DNA of 64,000 nucleotides. It comes from Methylobacterium sp. J-068. GTDB lineage: Bacteria > Pseudomonadota > Alphaproteobacteria > Rhizobiales > Beijerinckiaceae. This document shows, piece after piece, positions 20,439-27,796 of the stretch (position 1 is its first letter; the number at the start of each line of letters is the position of its first letter). Under the pieces are notes generated by a model that saw only the letters and a program-made list of their open reading frames with translations, made no database searches and was not told the DNA's origin. The translations under genes and the position numbers were made by a program. The DNA is taken from positions 124,001 through 188,000 of the forward strand of contig NZ_JAKSXY010000095.1 of NCBI RefSeq assembly GCF_022829445.1, in the 5' to 3' direction.

Positions 20439-20448
20439 GGAAATCCGC

Positions 20449-21114
20449 ATGAGCCTCCCCACCGTCAACGTCCGCGAAGCGAACACCCTTCACCCGGTCG
20501 TCAGCCTCGGCCGCCCACAACCCGAGGCCAACACAGCCTCCACCGGCGTTCGGACTGCGGCACAGATCTTCGCGGAGGGCGAGCGTGCCACGCTTGAAGG
20601 CGATGGGCTGTTGGCAAGCCGTCACGACGTTCTGTTGAGTGGTTCACCCCAAGACGTTGCAGACCTCGATGCACGTATCGAACTCGCTCGCATTCGGGTG
20701 CTGCAGGCGAATGCTCAACACGCCGCTGCAGTAATCGCCGAAGCTCAGGCCAAAACCGATCACGAGGCCGAGCAGAAGCGCCGCAAGGAGCTTCATCGCA
20801 AGGCCATGAAGGCCTCAGCCGAGGTCGCCAAGCTGGCTGACGAGTACGTCACCGAAGCGCAGCGCTTGGTGCCGCTGCTAACGAAGATCCGCGAAGGAGC
20901 GGCGCTCATCGCGGCTGCCAACTTCGCCCTGCCAGACGGCGCCGAGCCCGTCCCGCCTGGTGAGCCCCGCTGCAGTTGGAACGGCAAGGCCGACCAGCCG
21001 CACAGCACGATCGCAAACCGCGTGAAGCTGCCCGCCCTGGGCACCGACACCGGCTTCATTTGGGGCGAAGTCGCTGCCCCGCTTCCCCAAAGGATTGTCC
21101 ATGAAATGCTCTGA
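20449..21114 (+). CDS. hypothetical coiled-coil protein, 221 aa
   Basis: ATG 20449 has TGAGGAAA upstream. The N-terminal ~75 residues are flexible (LHPVVSLGRPQPEANTAS). A long Ala-rich coiled coil follows (about 75-165: DLDARIELARIRVLQANAQ, QAKTDHEAEQKRRKELH, EVAKLADEYVTEAQRLV). The C-terminus has aromatic residues and prolines. It resembles scaffold or structural accessory proteins of phages, but no family is recognised. It overlaps the next gene by 14 nt. Confidence 0.6.
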   Translation: MSLPTVNVREANTLHPVVSLGRPQPEANTASTGVRTAAQIFAEGERATLEGDGLLASRHDVLLSGSPQDVADLDARIELARIRVLQANAQHAAAVIAEAQAKTDHEAEQKRRKELHRKAMKASAEVAKLADEYVTEAQRLVPLLTKIREGAALIAAANFALPDGAEPVPPGEPRCSWNGKADQPHSTIANRVKLPALGTDTGFIWGEVAAPLPQRIVHEML

Positions 21115-21367
21115 TATCGAGGCAGATCGCGCCTGGGCGCGTCGCGTCCTCGGCAAGCCCGAGCCGACCGCTTCCGAGCGCGAGCTCACGCAGGCCGAAC
21201 GCATTGCAGCTTGGTCCGCCCAGAACCGCGAGGCCGAGGGCAAGCCCCCTCAGACCCGATCCGCCGTCGAGCAGACGAAGCGCGAGCTTCATACCCCCGG
21301 CGCCTCCTACCAGGTCGGCGCCGAGCGCTACGCAGCCGATGGCAGCCTTTGGCGCCGTACGGCCTGA
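21101..21367 (+). CDS. hypothetical protein, 88 aa
   Basis: Starts at ATG 21101 inside the end of the preceding gene, with AAAGGAT upstream. Mostly charged and helical (IEADRAWARRVLGKPEP, ELTQAERIAAWSAQNREAEG), ending in a possible short beta hairpin (ASYQVGAERYAADGSLWRR). Translational coupling suggests it acts with the coiled-coil protein. No domain recognised. Confidence 0.55.
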   Translation: MKCSDIEADRAWARRVLGKPEPTASERELTQAERIAAWSAQNREAEGKPPQTRSAVEQTKRELHTPGASYQVGAERYAADGSLWRRTA

Positions 21368-21549
21368 CACAGGATTGCGCGGGCGACCCTCACGGGCCTC
21401 CACCCGCGCCTTTGAGGGCGAACGAGTCAGCCTAATAGCGACAAGCCAGCCTGTCCTACGCCTGATCCAGAGCCATGGGGGCGGAGGATACGAAGGCCGG
21501 CAAGACTGCACCCCCTGTTCGTACAGGGACCATCGGGGATCGCGGCGGA

Positions 21550-21585
21550 GGGGTTACCCCGCTGCGGTCTCCTCTCTCAGAGGAG
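21550..21585 (+). promoter_or_regulatory. tandem hairpins; the second sequesters the Shine-Dalgarno of the 21592 gene
   Basis: A GGGG-TTA-CCCC hairpin (21550-21560) is followed by CTCCTCT-CTC-AGAGGAG (21569-21585), a perfect 7-bp stem with a 3-nt loop. The right arm AGAGGAG is the obvious ribosome binding site, ending 6 nt before ATG 21592. In the folded state translation would be blocked, so this may be a translational control element. Confidence 0.45.
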
Positions 21586-21591
21586 CAGGCC

Positions 21592-21801
21592 ATGCCGAAG
21601 ATCACTCAGGACACCGAGGTCAGCGCGCCGGACGATGCAGATGTCAACTTGGCGCCTGCTGTCGTCCCGTGGACGCCGCCGATCGATCCCGGTGATGCTG
21701 GTGGCATCGGCAACGGGGACGAGCGCAGCATCGCACCTGACACGCTGCAAGAGACCGCCGAGGATTACAGGGCTCGCGGCGGGATGTGGGGGCCGGTGTG
21801 A
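21592..21801 (+). CDS. hypothetical acidic protein, 69 aa
   Basis: MPKITQDTEVSAPDDADVN opens an acidic, probably disordered protein ending in ARGGMWGPV. ATG 21592 is chosen because of the AGAGGAG at 21579-21585; the same frame is open from 21475, but that part does not look coding. No family recognised. It converges with the minus-strand gene whose stop is 20 bp away. Confidence 0.5.
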   Translation: MPKITQDTEVSAPDDADVNLAPAVVPWTPPIDPGDAGGIGNGDERSIAPDTLQETAEDYRARGGMWGPV

Positions 21802-21821
21802 GCGAACTAGGCGCCACGACC

Positions 21822-22316
21822 CTAGGGCTGAGCGCTGGCCAAGACGTCAGGGTCGAGGAACGACAGGTCGACTGGCCCAATCTCGGTTGCGCAGTGCTGG
21901 CAGATGATCAGGAGCAGTCGCTGCGCCGGGACATCCAGGAAGTGCTCTTGCCCATCGTGGGTGACTGCCAACCCAGCATGATCCCATCGGCCGTCATCGA
22001 GACCACCGCATTCAGGCCCGAACCCGAATGGCCTTGCCTCACGCTCGGTGCCTGGAACCATCCATTTCTGGCCTTTCCCACCTGCATGCTTTGCGCCGTT
22101 GCAAGCACGATGAAGCAGATCAAAGGCGACACTATCACGGGCTTTGATCTCATTCTGAAGCTTCTTTGTTCGCCCCTCATCGCCTTCGGCGACGTAGTCG
22201 ATGACGTGGAAGACCGCGATGCATGCCAGATAGATCAGACGTCGATCGCCCCGCGCAGCAAGCGCTTCCTTCAGTGTCGGGACAACAATAGTGGTGACGT
22301 AGGTCTCTGGCGTCAT
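21822..22316 (-). CDS. hypothetical protein, possibly HEPN-like helical fold, 164 aa
   Basis: A lone minus-strand gene inside a run of plus-strand genes. The N-terminal half is strongly helical (VVPTLKEALAARGDRRLIYLACIAVFHVIDYV). It is followed by FDLLHRACNGAKHAGG, a His-containing helix that recalls HEPN-type helical proteins without giving the canonical R-x4-6-H motif. The C-terminal part has LLLIICQHCATEIGPVDLSFLD. The overlapping plus-strand frame looks like a shadow. Reversed orientation and lower GC mark it as an accessory (cargo) gene; a role in host or phage interference is speculation. Confidence 0.6.
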   Translation of the reverse strand: MTPETYVTTIVVPTLKEALAARGDRRLIYLACIAVFHVIDYVAEGDEGRTKKLQNEIKARDSVAFDLLHRACNGAKHAGGKGQKWMVPGTEREARPFGFGPECGGLDDGRWDHAGLAVTHDGQEHFLDVPAQRLLLIICQHCATEIGPVDLSFLDPDVLASAQP

Positions 22317-22510
22317 GAACAGACCATACAGCCGAACCGCTCCATACAGAACACTGACAACCCAAAAAGCACACAGTTGTAGAAATGCTACGCTTTTTGA
22401 GTGTTCCTGGGTCCTTCCTAAGGGGGCGGAGGGTCGAGGGTCAGCGCGAGTTCGGCTTCTGTCTAGGCGGCGACTTCCATTCGCTCCACCACAACTAAGG
22501 GTCCTTCCTT

Positions 22511-23170
22511 GTGCCGATGACGAAACGACTGTGGTCGATCAATGCGCTGGCAACGGAGTTGGACGCTGACCGGCGCACGATCGCAAACGCCCTCAAGCGG
22601 ACGCCTGCCGATGGCGAAATCAGCGGGCACGGCGCTTGGTTCCTGACGACGGCACTCGGTGCGCTGCGACCAGGTGCGGGATCAGAAGAAGGCTTCCTAG
22701 ATCCGGTACAGGAGCGCGCCCGCAAGGATCGCGCACTCGCCATTCAGACCGAGTTGAAGAATGCCATCGCTCAAGGCGAGGTGGTAGAAATCAACGCTGT
22801 GATTTCCGAGGTGACGCAACTGCTCGGAACCATTCGATCCAAGTTGCTCGGTCTACCGTCCCGTGCGCGATCCCGATTTGATCTGAGGAAGCCGGAGACG
22901 CTCTACTTCCTGCTGGAGGAACTCGTCATCGAGATCCTGACAGAACTTAGCGACCCGAACCAACTGGAGGCAGTTAAAGATGCAGAACGCAAGCAAAACC
23001 GCGCCGCGCGGCGAGATGCTTCTTCGGCTGATAGAGTCGGAGATCGCCGAGTGCCTGCAGGGAAACGAGCCATTGACCCGAGCCCTCCGGGGCGAAGTGA
23101 TCGATCTCGGGCATCCGCGCTTGAACGCGGTGGCAGAGCGAACGGCGAGAAGGCTGGCAGCGCTCCCTAA
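22511..23170 (+). CDS. Nu1-like small terminase subunit, C-terminus possibly frameshifted
   Basis: The N-terminal winged HTH (LWSINALATELDADRRTIANALKRT) and the middle (ALAIQTELKNAIAQGEVVEINAVISEVTQLL, then IRSKLLGLPSRA) match the DNA-recognition subunit of phage packaging (lambda Nu1-type). Starts at GTG 22511 (AAGGG 11-15 nt upstream) or ATG 22517. After about residue 157 the protein becomes Arg/Ser/Gly-rich low-quality sequence (AARRDASSADRVGD). From 22,980 a different frame looks properly coding, so the last ~60 residues may be a frameshift artefact. No large terminase gene follows. Confidence 0.72.
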   Translation: MPMTKRLWSINALATELDADRRTIANALKRTPADGEISGHGAWFLTTALGALRPGAGSEEGFLDPVQERARKDRALAIQTELKNAIAQGEVVEINAVISEVTQLLGTIRSKLLGLPSRARSRFDLRKPETLYFLLEELVIEILTELSDPNQLEAVKDAERKQNRAARRDASSADRVGDRRVPAGKRAIDPSPPGRSDRSRASALERGGRANGEKAGSAP

Positions 23171-23306
23171 TGCTGCGGTGCCTCGATTAGCTGAGATATG
23201 CGGCCCTGCCGATTGCGAGATCATCATCCGAGAAATGATCTTGGATGCCCTAGCCGAGATCGACGCGCTTTGCGGGTTTCGAGCCTCAGAGGGAGCATTG
23301 GGATGA
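22980..23306 (+). CDS. hypothetical protein overlapping the Nu1-like gene, 108 aa
   Basis: Frame from ATG 22980 with good protein character: MLLRLIESEIAECLQGNEPL, EVIDLGHPRLNAVAERTARRL and EIIIREMILDALAEIDAL. It overlaps the Nu1-like frame by 191 nt, far more than any other pair here. No Shine-Dalgarno sequence is clear at the ATG, which would fit an ancestral fusion or a slipped frame. Ends in an ATGA overlap with the next gene. Function unknown. Confidence 0.6.
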   Translation: MQNASKTAPRGEMLLRLIESEIAECLQGNEPLTRALRGEVIDLGHPRLNAVAERTARRLAALPNAAVPRLAEICGPADCEIIIREMILDALAEIDALCGFRASEGALG

Positions 23307-23500
23307 GCGACCTTCTCCGCATCACGCTCACCAGCAAAGCGCCGGAGGCCGTTCGCATTCCGGATGGCAAACGCGAGTTCGTCGAGGCGCCAGAGCCAGG
23401 CACCTATCACGACCCCTTCACCGGCAAGCTGAAGCGGCAGCGTCCGCCCGCAAACGGCACCTGGTGGTGGGGTGACTTGCTCGATCGCGTCCGCCGCTAA
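23303..23500 (+). CDS. hypothetical protein, 65 aa
   Basis: ATG 23303 overlaps the previous stop (ATGA), with GAGGGAG 8-14 nt upstream. Short beta-rich-looking protein (LLRITLTSKAPEAVRIPDG) ending TWWWGDLLDRVRR, with three consecutive Trp residues. It precedes the tape-measure gene by 24 bp, so it may be a minor tail or structural accessory protein. No family recognised. Confidence 0.55.
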   Translation: MSDLLRITLTSKAPEAVRIPDGKREFVEAPEPGTYHDPFTGKLKRQRPPANGTWWWGDLLDRVRR

Positions 23501-23524
23501 GCCGAAATCTGAAAGGGATCACCC

Positions 23525-25648
23525 ATGGCTGACGATCGCCTCCGCCTTGTTGCGGAAGTCCAAGACGGCTTCACCGGCCCGCTTGCGAAGTTGGAAACTG
23601 CACTGGGCCGCACCGCCCGTGCCGGCACGCAGGCGGGGAAGGATCTCAAGCGGGACTTTGAGGGCTTCCATGGCGCCATCGGCAAGACGACCACGGCCCT
23701 GCAGGGCGTCCAGCCCATTCTATCCGGCCTTGGCGTCGCGGGCCTCACGGCAGGCGTCTCTCTCGGCGCAGTCACGGCAGCCCTCAGCGGCTTCTCTAAG
23801 GGCACGCAGCAGCTTGCCATCATGTCGAAGGAAACGGGGCTGGCGGTGGACCAGCTTCGTGCCTTCGGCGCCCTCGGCGAGCGGTTCGGCGTGTCGGCCG
23901 AGACGATGCAGGGGGGGGTCCGCAAGTTTGCGGATGAGATGAAAGGCCTCCGCAATCGGTACTCCGAGACCTACGAGACCTTGCGGGGCATGAACCTCGG
24001 CGAGATGGTCGAGAAGATGATCGCAGCGCCGAACATGAAGGTCGCGCTCGATACCTTCATGGAAAGGGTGAGCAGCATCGGCGACCCGGTAAAGCGTCGG
24101 AAGGTGGTCGAGATGGTGCTCGGCTCGGATCAGATCGCGGCTGTCGCTGGCCAGCTTACTGGGCGCTATCGGCAGGTGATGGATGAGATCCTAAAGGCGC
24201 AGGGCACAACGACGGACGCCCAGGTGAAGGCTGCGCAGCGCTTCGAGGACGCCCTCAGCAGGGTGCGCGAGAATATGGATGGCCTCCGCACCCAGGCGCT
24301 GACTCCGCTCTTGGAGGAGCTTTCCAGATTGGTCGAGAAGTTCAGCACCCCCGAGAACATGAAGGCGTTCAAGGACCAGCTGGAAGAGATCGGCAAGTTC
24401 GCCCGCACGACCGTGCAGGAGTTCGAGGCGATCGTTCGGGTTTGGGGGCAGTTGAAGGATTTCTTCGGTCGAGGCGACCCTTCGCTGAATAAGGATTTTA
24501 CACCGCTCCTCGGTAGCGGCGGCGGAGCAAACCGGCAGCAGCTTGAGGGTCGGCGGGACTCCATCGAACAGCAGCGCCGGCTTCTCGACGCCAACCCAAG
24601 CGCACCAGACTACCAGCGCAAGCGCGACCGGATGACGGAGGAACTGAAACGCGTCGGTGACGAGCTTGAGAAGCTTCGGGCCACGGGTGGAGCGACGGCT
24701 CAGCCTTCCGGCTTCTCGGGTGCGCTTGGCGGCGGCAACCCGCTGATCCACCGCGCTGGGTATGGTGGCGGAGGCGGCGGGGCCGGGAGCAGCTATGGTG
24801 TCAGGAGTATTCCGCCGCTGGGCCTGACGGGCCCCCTGGGTGGTGGTGGCGGCAATCCGAACGTGACTGGCGGCAGCGCGGGCCGAGGGTATGGTGGTGC
24901 CCCCGCCATCGTGCCCTCGGCCCCGCTGCCGCCTCTTGGCGCTGGTGGAAGCCCTGCTCTCACCGCCAATCCGGGCGCCTACAAGGATGTCCTGGACCAC
25001 ATCGCCCAGTCGGAGGGCACCGCCCACAAGGCAGGCGGGGGCTACAACACCTCCTTGGGGTACGGCCGATACCTCCCAGGTGGCCAGGAACAGAACCTCA
25101 CCAGCATGACGCTGGATCAGATCCACGCGCTTGGCCTTCACATGCGCCGGCAGCCTGGCAACCCGAACTCCTCCGCCCTCGGCCGCTACCAGATCGTCGG
25201 CCAGACCATGCGTGGCCTGATGCGCAGGATGGGCCTGAAGGGCGACGAGTTGTTCGACGAGCAGATGCAGGACCGCATGGGCGCCGAACTCGCTCGGGGC
25301 CGAGGCACGAGCGCCACGGGGCTGGGCCAGGAGTGGGCGTCGTTGCGCGGACAGCGCCTTGCGCGTGCAGTTGAACTCATGCGTCAGGTTGATCCGAAAG
25401 CGTCCACGATGCCGCGACGCAGGATGGCCGATGCGGATGGGTCGGATGCTGCCGGTTCCAGCAGACGCCTCGGCGACGATATCATGGGCCGGATGTTCAA
25501 TCGGGAGCAGGCCGCGCCGCCCCCGCAAACCCATCGGATGACGATCGATCTCAACGGCTTCCCGGCCGGGACCCGTGCCCGCGCTTCGATGGGCGACCTG
25601 TTCAAGGAAACGACGGTCTCGAAATCCAGACAGGTGGAAGCGATCTGA
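23525..25648 (+). CDS. phage tape-measure-like tail protein with C-terminal lysozyme-like domain, 707 aa
   Basis: The N-terminal ~330 residues are typical of tape-measure proteins: LRLVAEVQDGFTGPLAKLETAL, then a hydrophobic segment (GLGVAGLTAGVSLGAVTAAL), then helices and coiled coil (MSKETGLAVDQLRAFGALGE). A Gly-rich linker (about 395-480) joins a lysozyme/muramidase-like domain (about 485-620: DHIAQSEGTAHKAGGGY, SSALGRYQIVGQTMRGLM). Such domains open the cell wall during DNA entry. ATG 23525 has AAAGGGA upstream. The length is short for a tape measure, implying a short tail or a spike-like role. The stop overlaps the next ATG (TGATG). Confidence 0.75.
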   Translation: MADDRLRLVAEVQDGFTGPLAKLETALGRTARAGTQAGKDLKRDFEGFHGAIGKTTTALQGVQPILSGLGVAGLTAGVSLGAVTAALSGFSKGTQQLAIMSKETGLAVDQLRAFGALGERFGVSAETMQGGVRKFADEMKGLRNRYSETYETLRGMNLGEMVEKMIAAPNMKVALDTFMERVSSIGDPVKRRKVVEMVLGSDQIAAVAGQLTGRYRQVMDEILKAQGTTTDAQVKAAQRFEDALSRVRENMDGLRTQALTPLLEELSRLVEKFSTPENMKAFKDQLEEIGKFARTTVQEFEAIVRVWGQLKDFFGRGDPSLNKDFTPLLGSGGGANRQQLEGRRDSIEQQRRLLDANPSAPDYQRKRDRMTEELKRVGDELEKLRATGGATAQPSGFSGALGGGNPLIHRAGYGGGGGGAGSSYGVRSIPPLGLTGPLGGGGGNPNVTGGSAGRGYGGAPAIVPSAPLPPLGAGGSPALTANPGAYKDVLDHIAQSEGTAHKAGGGYNTSLGYGRYLPGGQEQNLTSMTLDQIHALGLHMRRQPGNPNSSALGRYQIVGQTMRGLMRRMGLKGDELFDEQMQDRMGAELARGRGTSATGLGQEWASLRGQRLARAVELMRQVDPKASTMPRRRMADADGSDAAGSSRRLGDDIMGRMFNREQAAPPPQTHRMTIDLNGFPAGTRARASMGDLFKETTVSKSRQVEAI

Positions 25649-26763
25649 TGCCCGATCCCGATCTCATCTGTGAGGTGCGTACCAACGGCGGCACCTACCG
25701 CGACTGGATCAACGTCGCCGTCGAGCAGAACTACCTGAGCGAAGGTTGGATCAGATCCTTCCGCCTCGTCTGTGCCGAGCCGAGCGCCGTGGCCAACTTC
25801 CGACTGAAACCCGGTGATCGAGTGGACATCGCGCTCGCTGGTCAGGTGGTGATCAAGGAAGGCTACATCCGCGACCGGCAGGCGGCCTACGACGGCAACC
25901 GTCACGCCGTCCAGGTGGTCGGCTACGGCAAGGCCGGCATCATCACGGAAGCCAGCATCGACGGTGGTACGGGCCAGTATCGTGGCTACAAACTCGATGC
26001 CATCGCCAACTCGGTGCTCAAGCCCTACGGCCTGTCCTTCAAGGTGCAGAACGGCGCCGAGGGCTGGGATGCCCCCTTTCCGAACGTGATGGTCCGCTAC
26101 GGCGAGACGCCCTTCGATCTGATCTCGCGGCTCTGCAAACAGCGCAATCTGTTCTTCTACGCGGACGCTGCCGGCAACGTGATGGCGGGTCCGAAGTCCG
26201 CTGGCGGCATGGTCACCTTCACCGAGGGCGAGAACATCCTCTCGGCGAACTGCCAACTGCGCCACCTCGCGGTTGAAGCGCTCGTCAGTGGATCTCAGAT
26301 GTCCGGCTCCGACAGCCTATTCGGAAAGAAGGTATCCGAGATCCAGGCCAAAGCGACAGTGACCGGCGGGACCCCTGGCACAAAGCGGAAGGTGCTCGCC
26401 GAGATGCCGCTCGACCAGAAGGGCACGCAGTTGCGCACGAACTGGGAGGCGGCCGCGCTTCAGGCCATGGCACTCCAGCTACAGCTTACCTACCAGGGTT
26501 GGCTGAAGCCGGGCGTCGGCGGGCTCTGGGACCCGTCAGACGGCGTGACGGTGAAGTCGCCCATGCTGTTCCCGACCGAGACCGGCGAGCAGGAATTGAA
26601 GGTCGCCGGTTACGCCTATACGCAGGACCCGAACGGGGGCACGACGACGACTCTGGACCTCGTCAACAAGCTTGCCTGGCAGCAGCGCAAGGGCGACGCC
26701 ACGAAGAACGACGGGTTCTATGACCTCGGTAACTCAGCGGCACAGCCGGAGGCGGCGACGTGA
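25648..26763 (+). CDS. Mu gpP-like baseplate hub protein, 371 aa
   Basis: Baseplate hub (gp27-like) protein of contractile tails. PDPDLICEVRTNGGTYRDW and the AEPSAVANFRLKPGDRVDIAL region form the first barrel. VMVRYGETPFDLISRLCKQR is the LysM-like segment common in gpP/gpD proteins. GTTTTLDLVNKLAWQQ closes the fold. It is coupled to the tape-measure gene by a TGATG overlap. The usual downstream genes (gpV spike, wedge, fibres) are missing; the next genes are minus-strand membrane proteins. Confidence 0.8.
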   Translation: MPDPDLICEVRTNGGTYRDWINVAVEQNYLSEGWIRSFRLVCAEPSAVANFRLKPGDRVDIALAGQVVIKEGYIRDRQAAYDGNRHAVQVVGYGKAGIITEASIDGGTGQYRGYKLDAIANSVLKPYGLSFKVQNGAEGWDAPFPNVMVRYGETPFDLISRLCKQRNLFFYADAAGNVMAGPKSAGGMVTFTEGENILSANCQLRHLAVEALVSGSQMSGSDSLFGKKVSEIQAKATVTGGTPGTKRKVLAEMPLDQKGTQLRTNWEAAALQAMALQLQLTYQGWLKPGVGGLWDPSDGVTVKSPMLFPTETGEQELKVAGYAYTQDPNGGTTTTLDLVNKLAWQQRKGDATKNDGFYDLGNSAAQPEAAT

Positions 26764-26872
26764 GGCCGAAAAGCCGTGTGAGCTGCGCACTCAGGAAAAT
26801 GCGCGCGAGCCAGATGGTGGAGGGGGAGCGGACGCAGGCGAGGCAGGTTTGGAGTGCGAGCTGAGCGCTCTA

Positions 26873-26890
26873 GTTACTCTAGTGAGTAAC
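26873..26890. terminator. hairpin between convergent tail and membrane genes
   Basis: GTTACTC-TAGT-GAGTAAC is a perfect 7-bp stem with a 4-nt loop, located 110 bp after the baseplate stop and just before the end of the minus-strand membrane gene. There is no T-run, so the termination role is inferred from its position between convergent genes. Confidence 0.4.
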
Positions 26891-26900
26891 CAGCCAGCCG

Positions 26901-27293
26901 TCAGACCTCAGTGGTTTGCCCACTGCTTGGCGGCTCCAGCCCCTTTGCGGCTCGATCGAAAATTAGAGGCGCACTTGCCCCTAAATAAAGCGAGGTGAGG
27001 ATGTTCGGAGCGTCCAGGGCAATCGGCAGCGCCCCAGAAACCAGCGCAAGGGCCGTCCGCATAAAAACGTAGAACGGCCCATTATAGGGAGCCGGGCACT
27101 TACCACCGTTTTCTGCCGCTGCCTTCACCGCAGCGGCTATTTCGACGGCGGCGCTACCAAGAACTCCCCACAAATAATTGTTCGGGATATCAAGCCCAGC
27201 GATTATCATTCCGAGCCCGAGGAGATGCCCCAAGCCGGAAGACCCATACGAAACGGGACGCAACGCGCTGGATAGCAATAGCGAGGTTATCAT
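26901..27293 (-). CDS. small membrane protein, 130 aa (holin-like candidate or C-terminal part of a broken gene)
   Basis: Two or three hydrophobic stretches (LGHLLGLGMIIAGLDI; MRTALALVSGALPIAL) separated by an Ala-rich helix (AAVEIAAAVKAAAENGG). A holin-like role would fit the position after tail genes, but the orientation is opposite. No Shine-Dalgarno sequence precedes ATG 27293. It overlaps the next minus-strand frame by 104 nt, so the two could be one ~180-residue membrane protein split by a frameshift. Confidence 0.45.
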   Translation of the reverse strand: MITSLLLSSALRPVSYGSSGLGHLLGLGMIIAGLDIPNNYLWGVLGSAAVEIAAAVKAAAENGGKCPAPYNGPFYVFMRTALALVSGALPIALDAPNILTSLYLGASAPLIFDRAAKGLEPPSSGQTTEV

Positions 27294-27447
27294 TGTGCGC
27301 GAGACGTGCTGCTACGATTGCCGCATTAGCAGCCATCATGGCGCCAAGTGACGTAGCCATAATGATGAAAATTATGTTGGCGACGCTGTCTGCTAGCACG
27401 TCAAACGAGCCTCGTGTCTCTGGAACCCCTCGAAACGCGATGTGCAT
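27190..27447 (-). CDS. small membrane protein, 85 aa (possible N-terminal part of the 26901 gene)
   Basis: MHIAFRGVPETRGSFDVLAD is followed by one clear membrane helix (ANIIFIIMATSLGAMMAAN) and a basic tail. No ribosome binding site is visible, and the start lies only 9 bp from the terminator at 27456, leaving no room for a normal promoter. Reading through NLAIAIQRVASRF into the other frame would extend it into a larger membrane protein. Confidence 0.4.
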   Translation of the reverse strand: MHIAFRGVPETRGSFDVLADSVANIIFIIMATSLGAMMAANAAIVAARLAHNDNLAIAIQRVASRFVWVFRLGASPRARNDNRWA

Positions 27448-27455
27448 CTGAGGAT

Positions 27456-27494
27456 AAAAATCCCCCCGGCCGTTTCAGCGGCGGGAGGGATTTT
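27456..27494. terminator. bidirectional Rho-independent terminator
   Basis: A GC-rich stem (CCC...GCCG / CGGC...GGG with small bulges) is flanked by AAAAA on one side and TTTT on the other, so it gives a hairpin plus U-run on either strand. It would end the HicBA-like operon on the minus strand. Confidence 0.75.
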
Positions 27495-27560
27495 AAGGTC
27501 GTACGTCTGGGAAACCGAAGGTAGGCGCGTTTTGTTGCGCGCACAATCCCTTGTTAGAAT

Positions 27561-27785
27561 TTACGCGGCACGCCATCCCGGCGGTTTCAGTGGACCGATC
27601 GTGCGGATGAACTCACGATATTGCCACTCGTCGTAGGTGCCGTTTGTGGGCCGGAAGGTGCAAGGCGCCCCCCATCCCGTCACCCACATTTCGTAGTTGT
27701 TCCGCCCCATGCGAACGAACTTGCAGCCAAATGCTGAAAGAGCGCTCGTGAGATCGGCGCGAGTCAAAAGCCGGGGGGAGGACAT
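27561..27785 (-). CDS. HicA-like protein lacking the usual catalytic His, 74 aa
   Basis: MSSPRLLTRADLTSALSAF followed by CKFVRMGRNNYEMWVT matches the double-stranded-RNA-binding-like fold of HicA toxins (mRNA interferases) in size and pattern. The position that is usually Gly-Ser-His reads Arg-Asn-Asn, so the catalytic His is apparently absent. It is the second gene after a HicB-like antitoxin, separated by 11 bp. It may be an inactive toxin, a diverged one with another active residue, or an unrelated small protein. Confidence 0.5.
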   Translation of the reverse strand: MSSPRLLTRADLTSALSAFGCKFVRMGRNNYEMWVTGWGAPCTFRPTNGTYDEWQYREFIRTIGPLKPPGWRAA

Positions 27786-27796
27786 GCTTAGTTGTT

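Noticed and set aside
21786..22382. 198-aa plus-strand ORF
   Set aside because: Competes with the minus-strand 164-aa gene, whose helical pattern and composition are far more protein-like.
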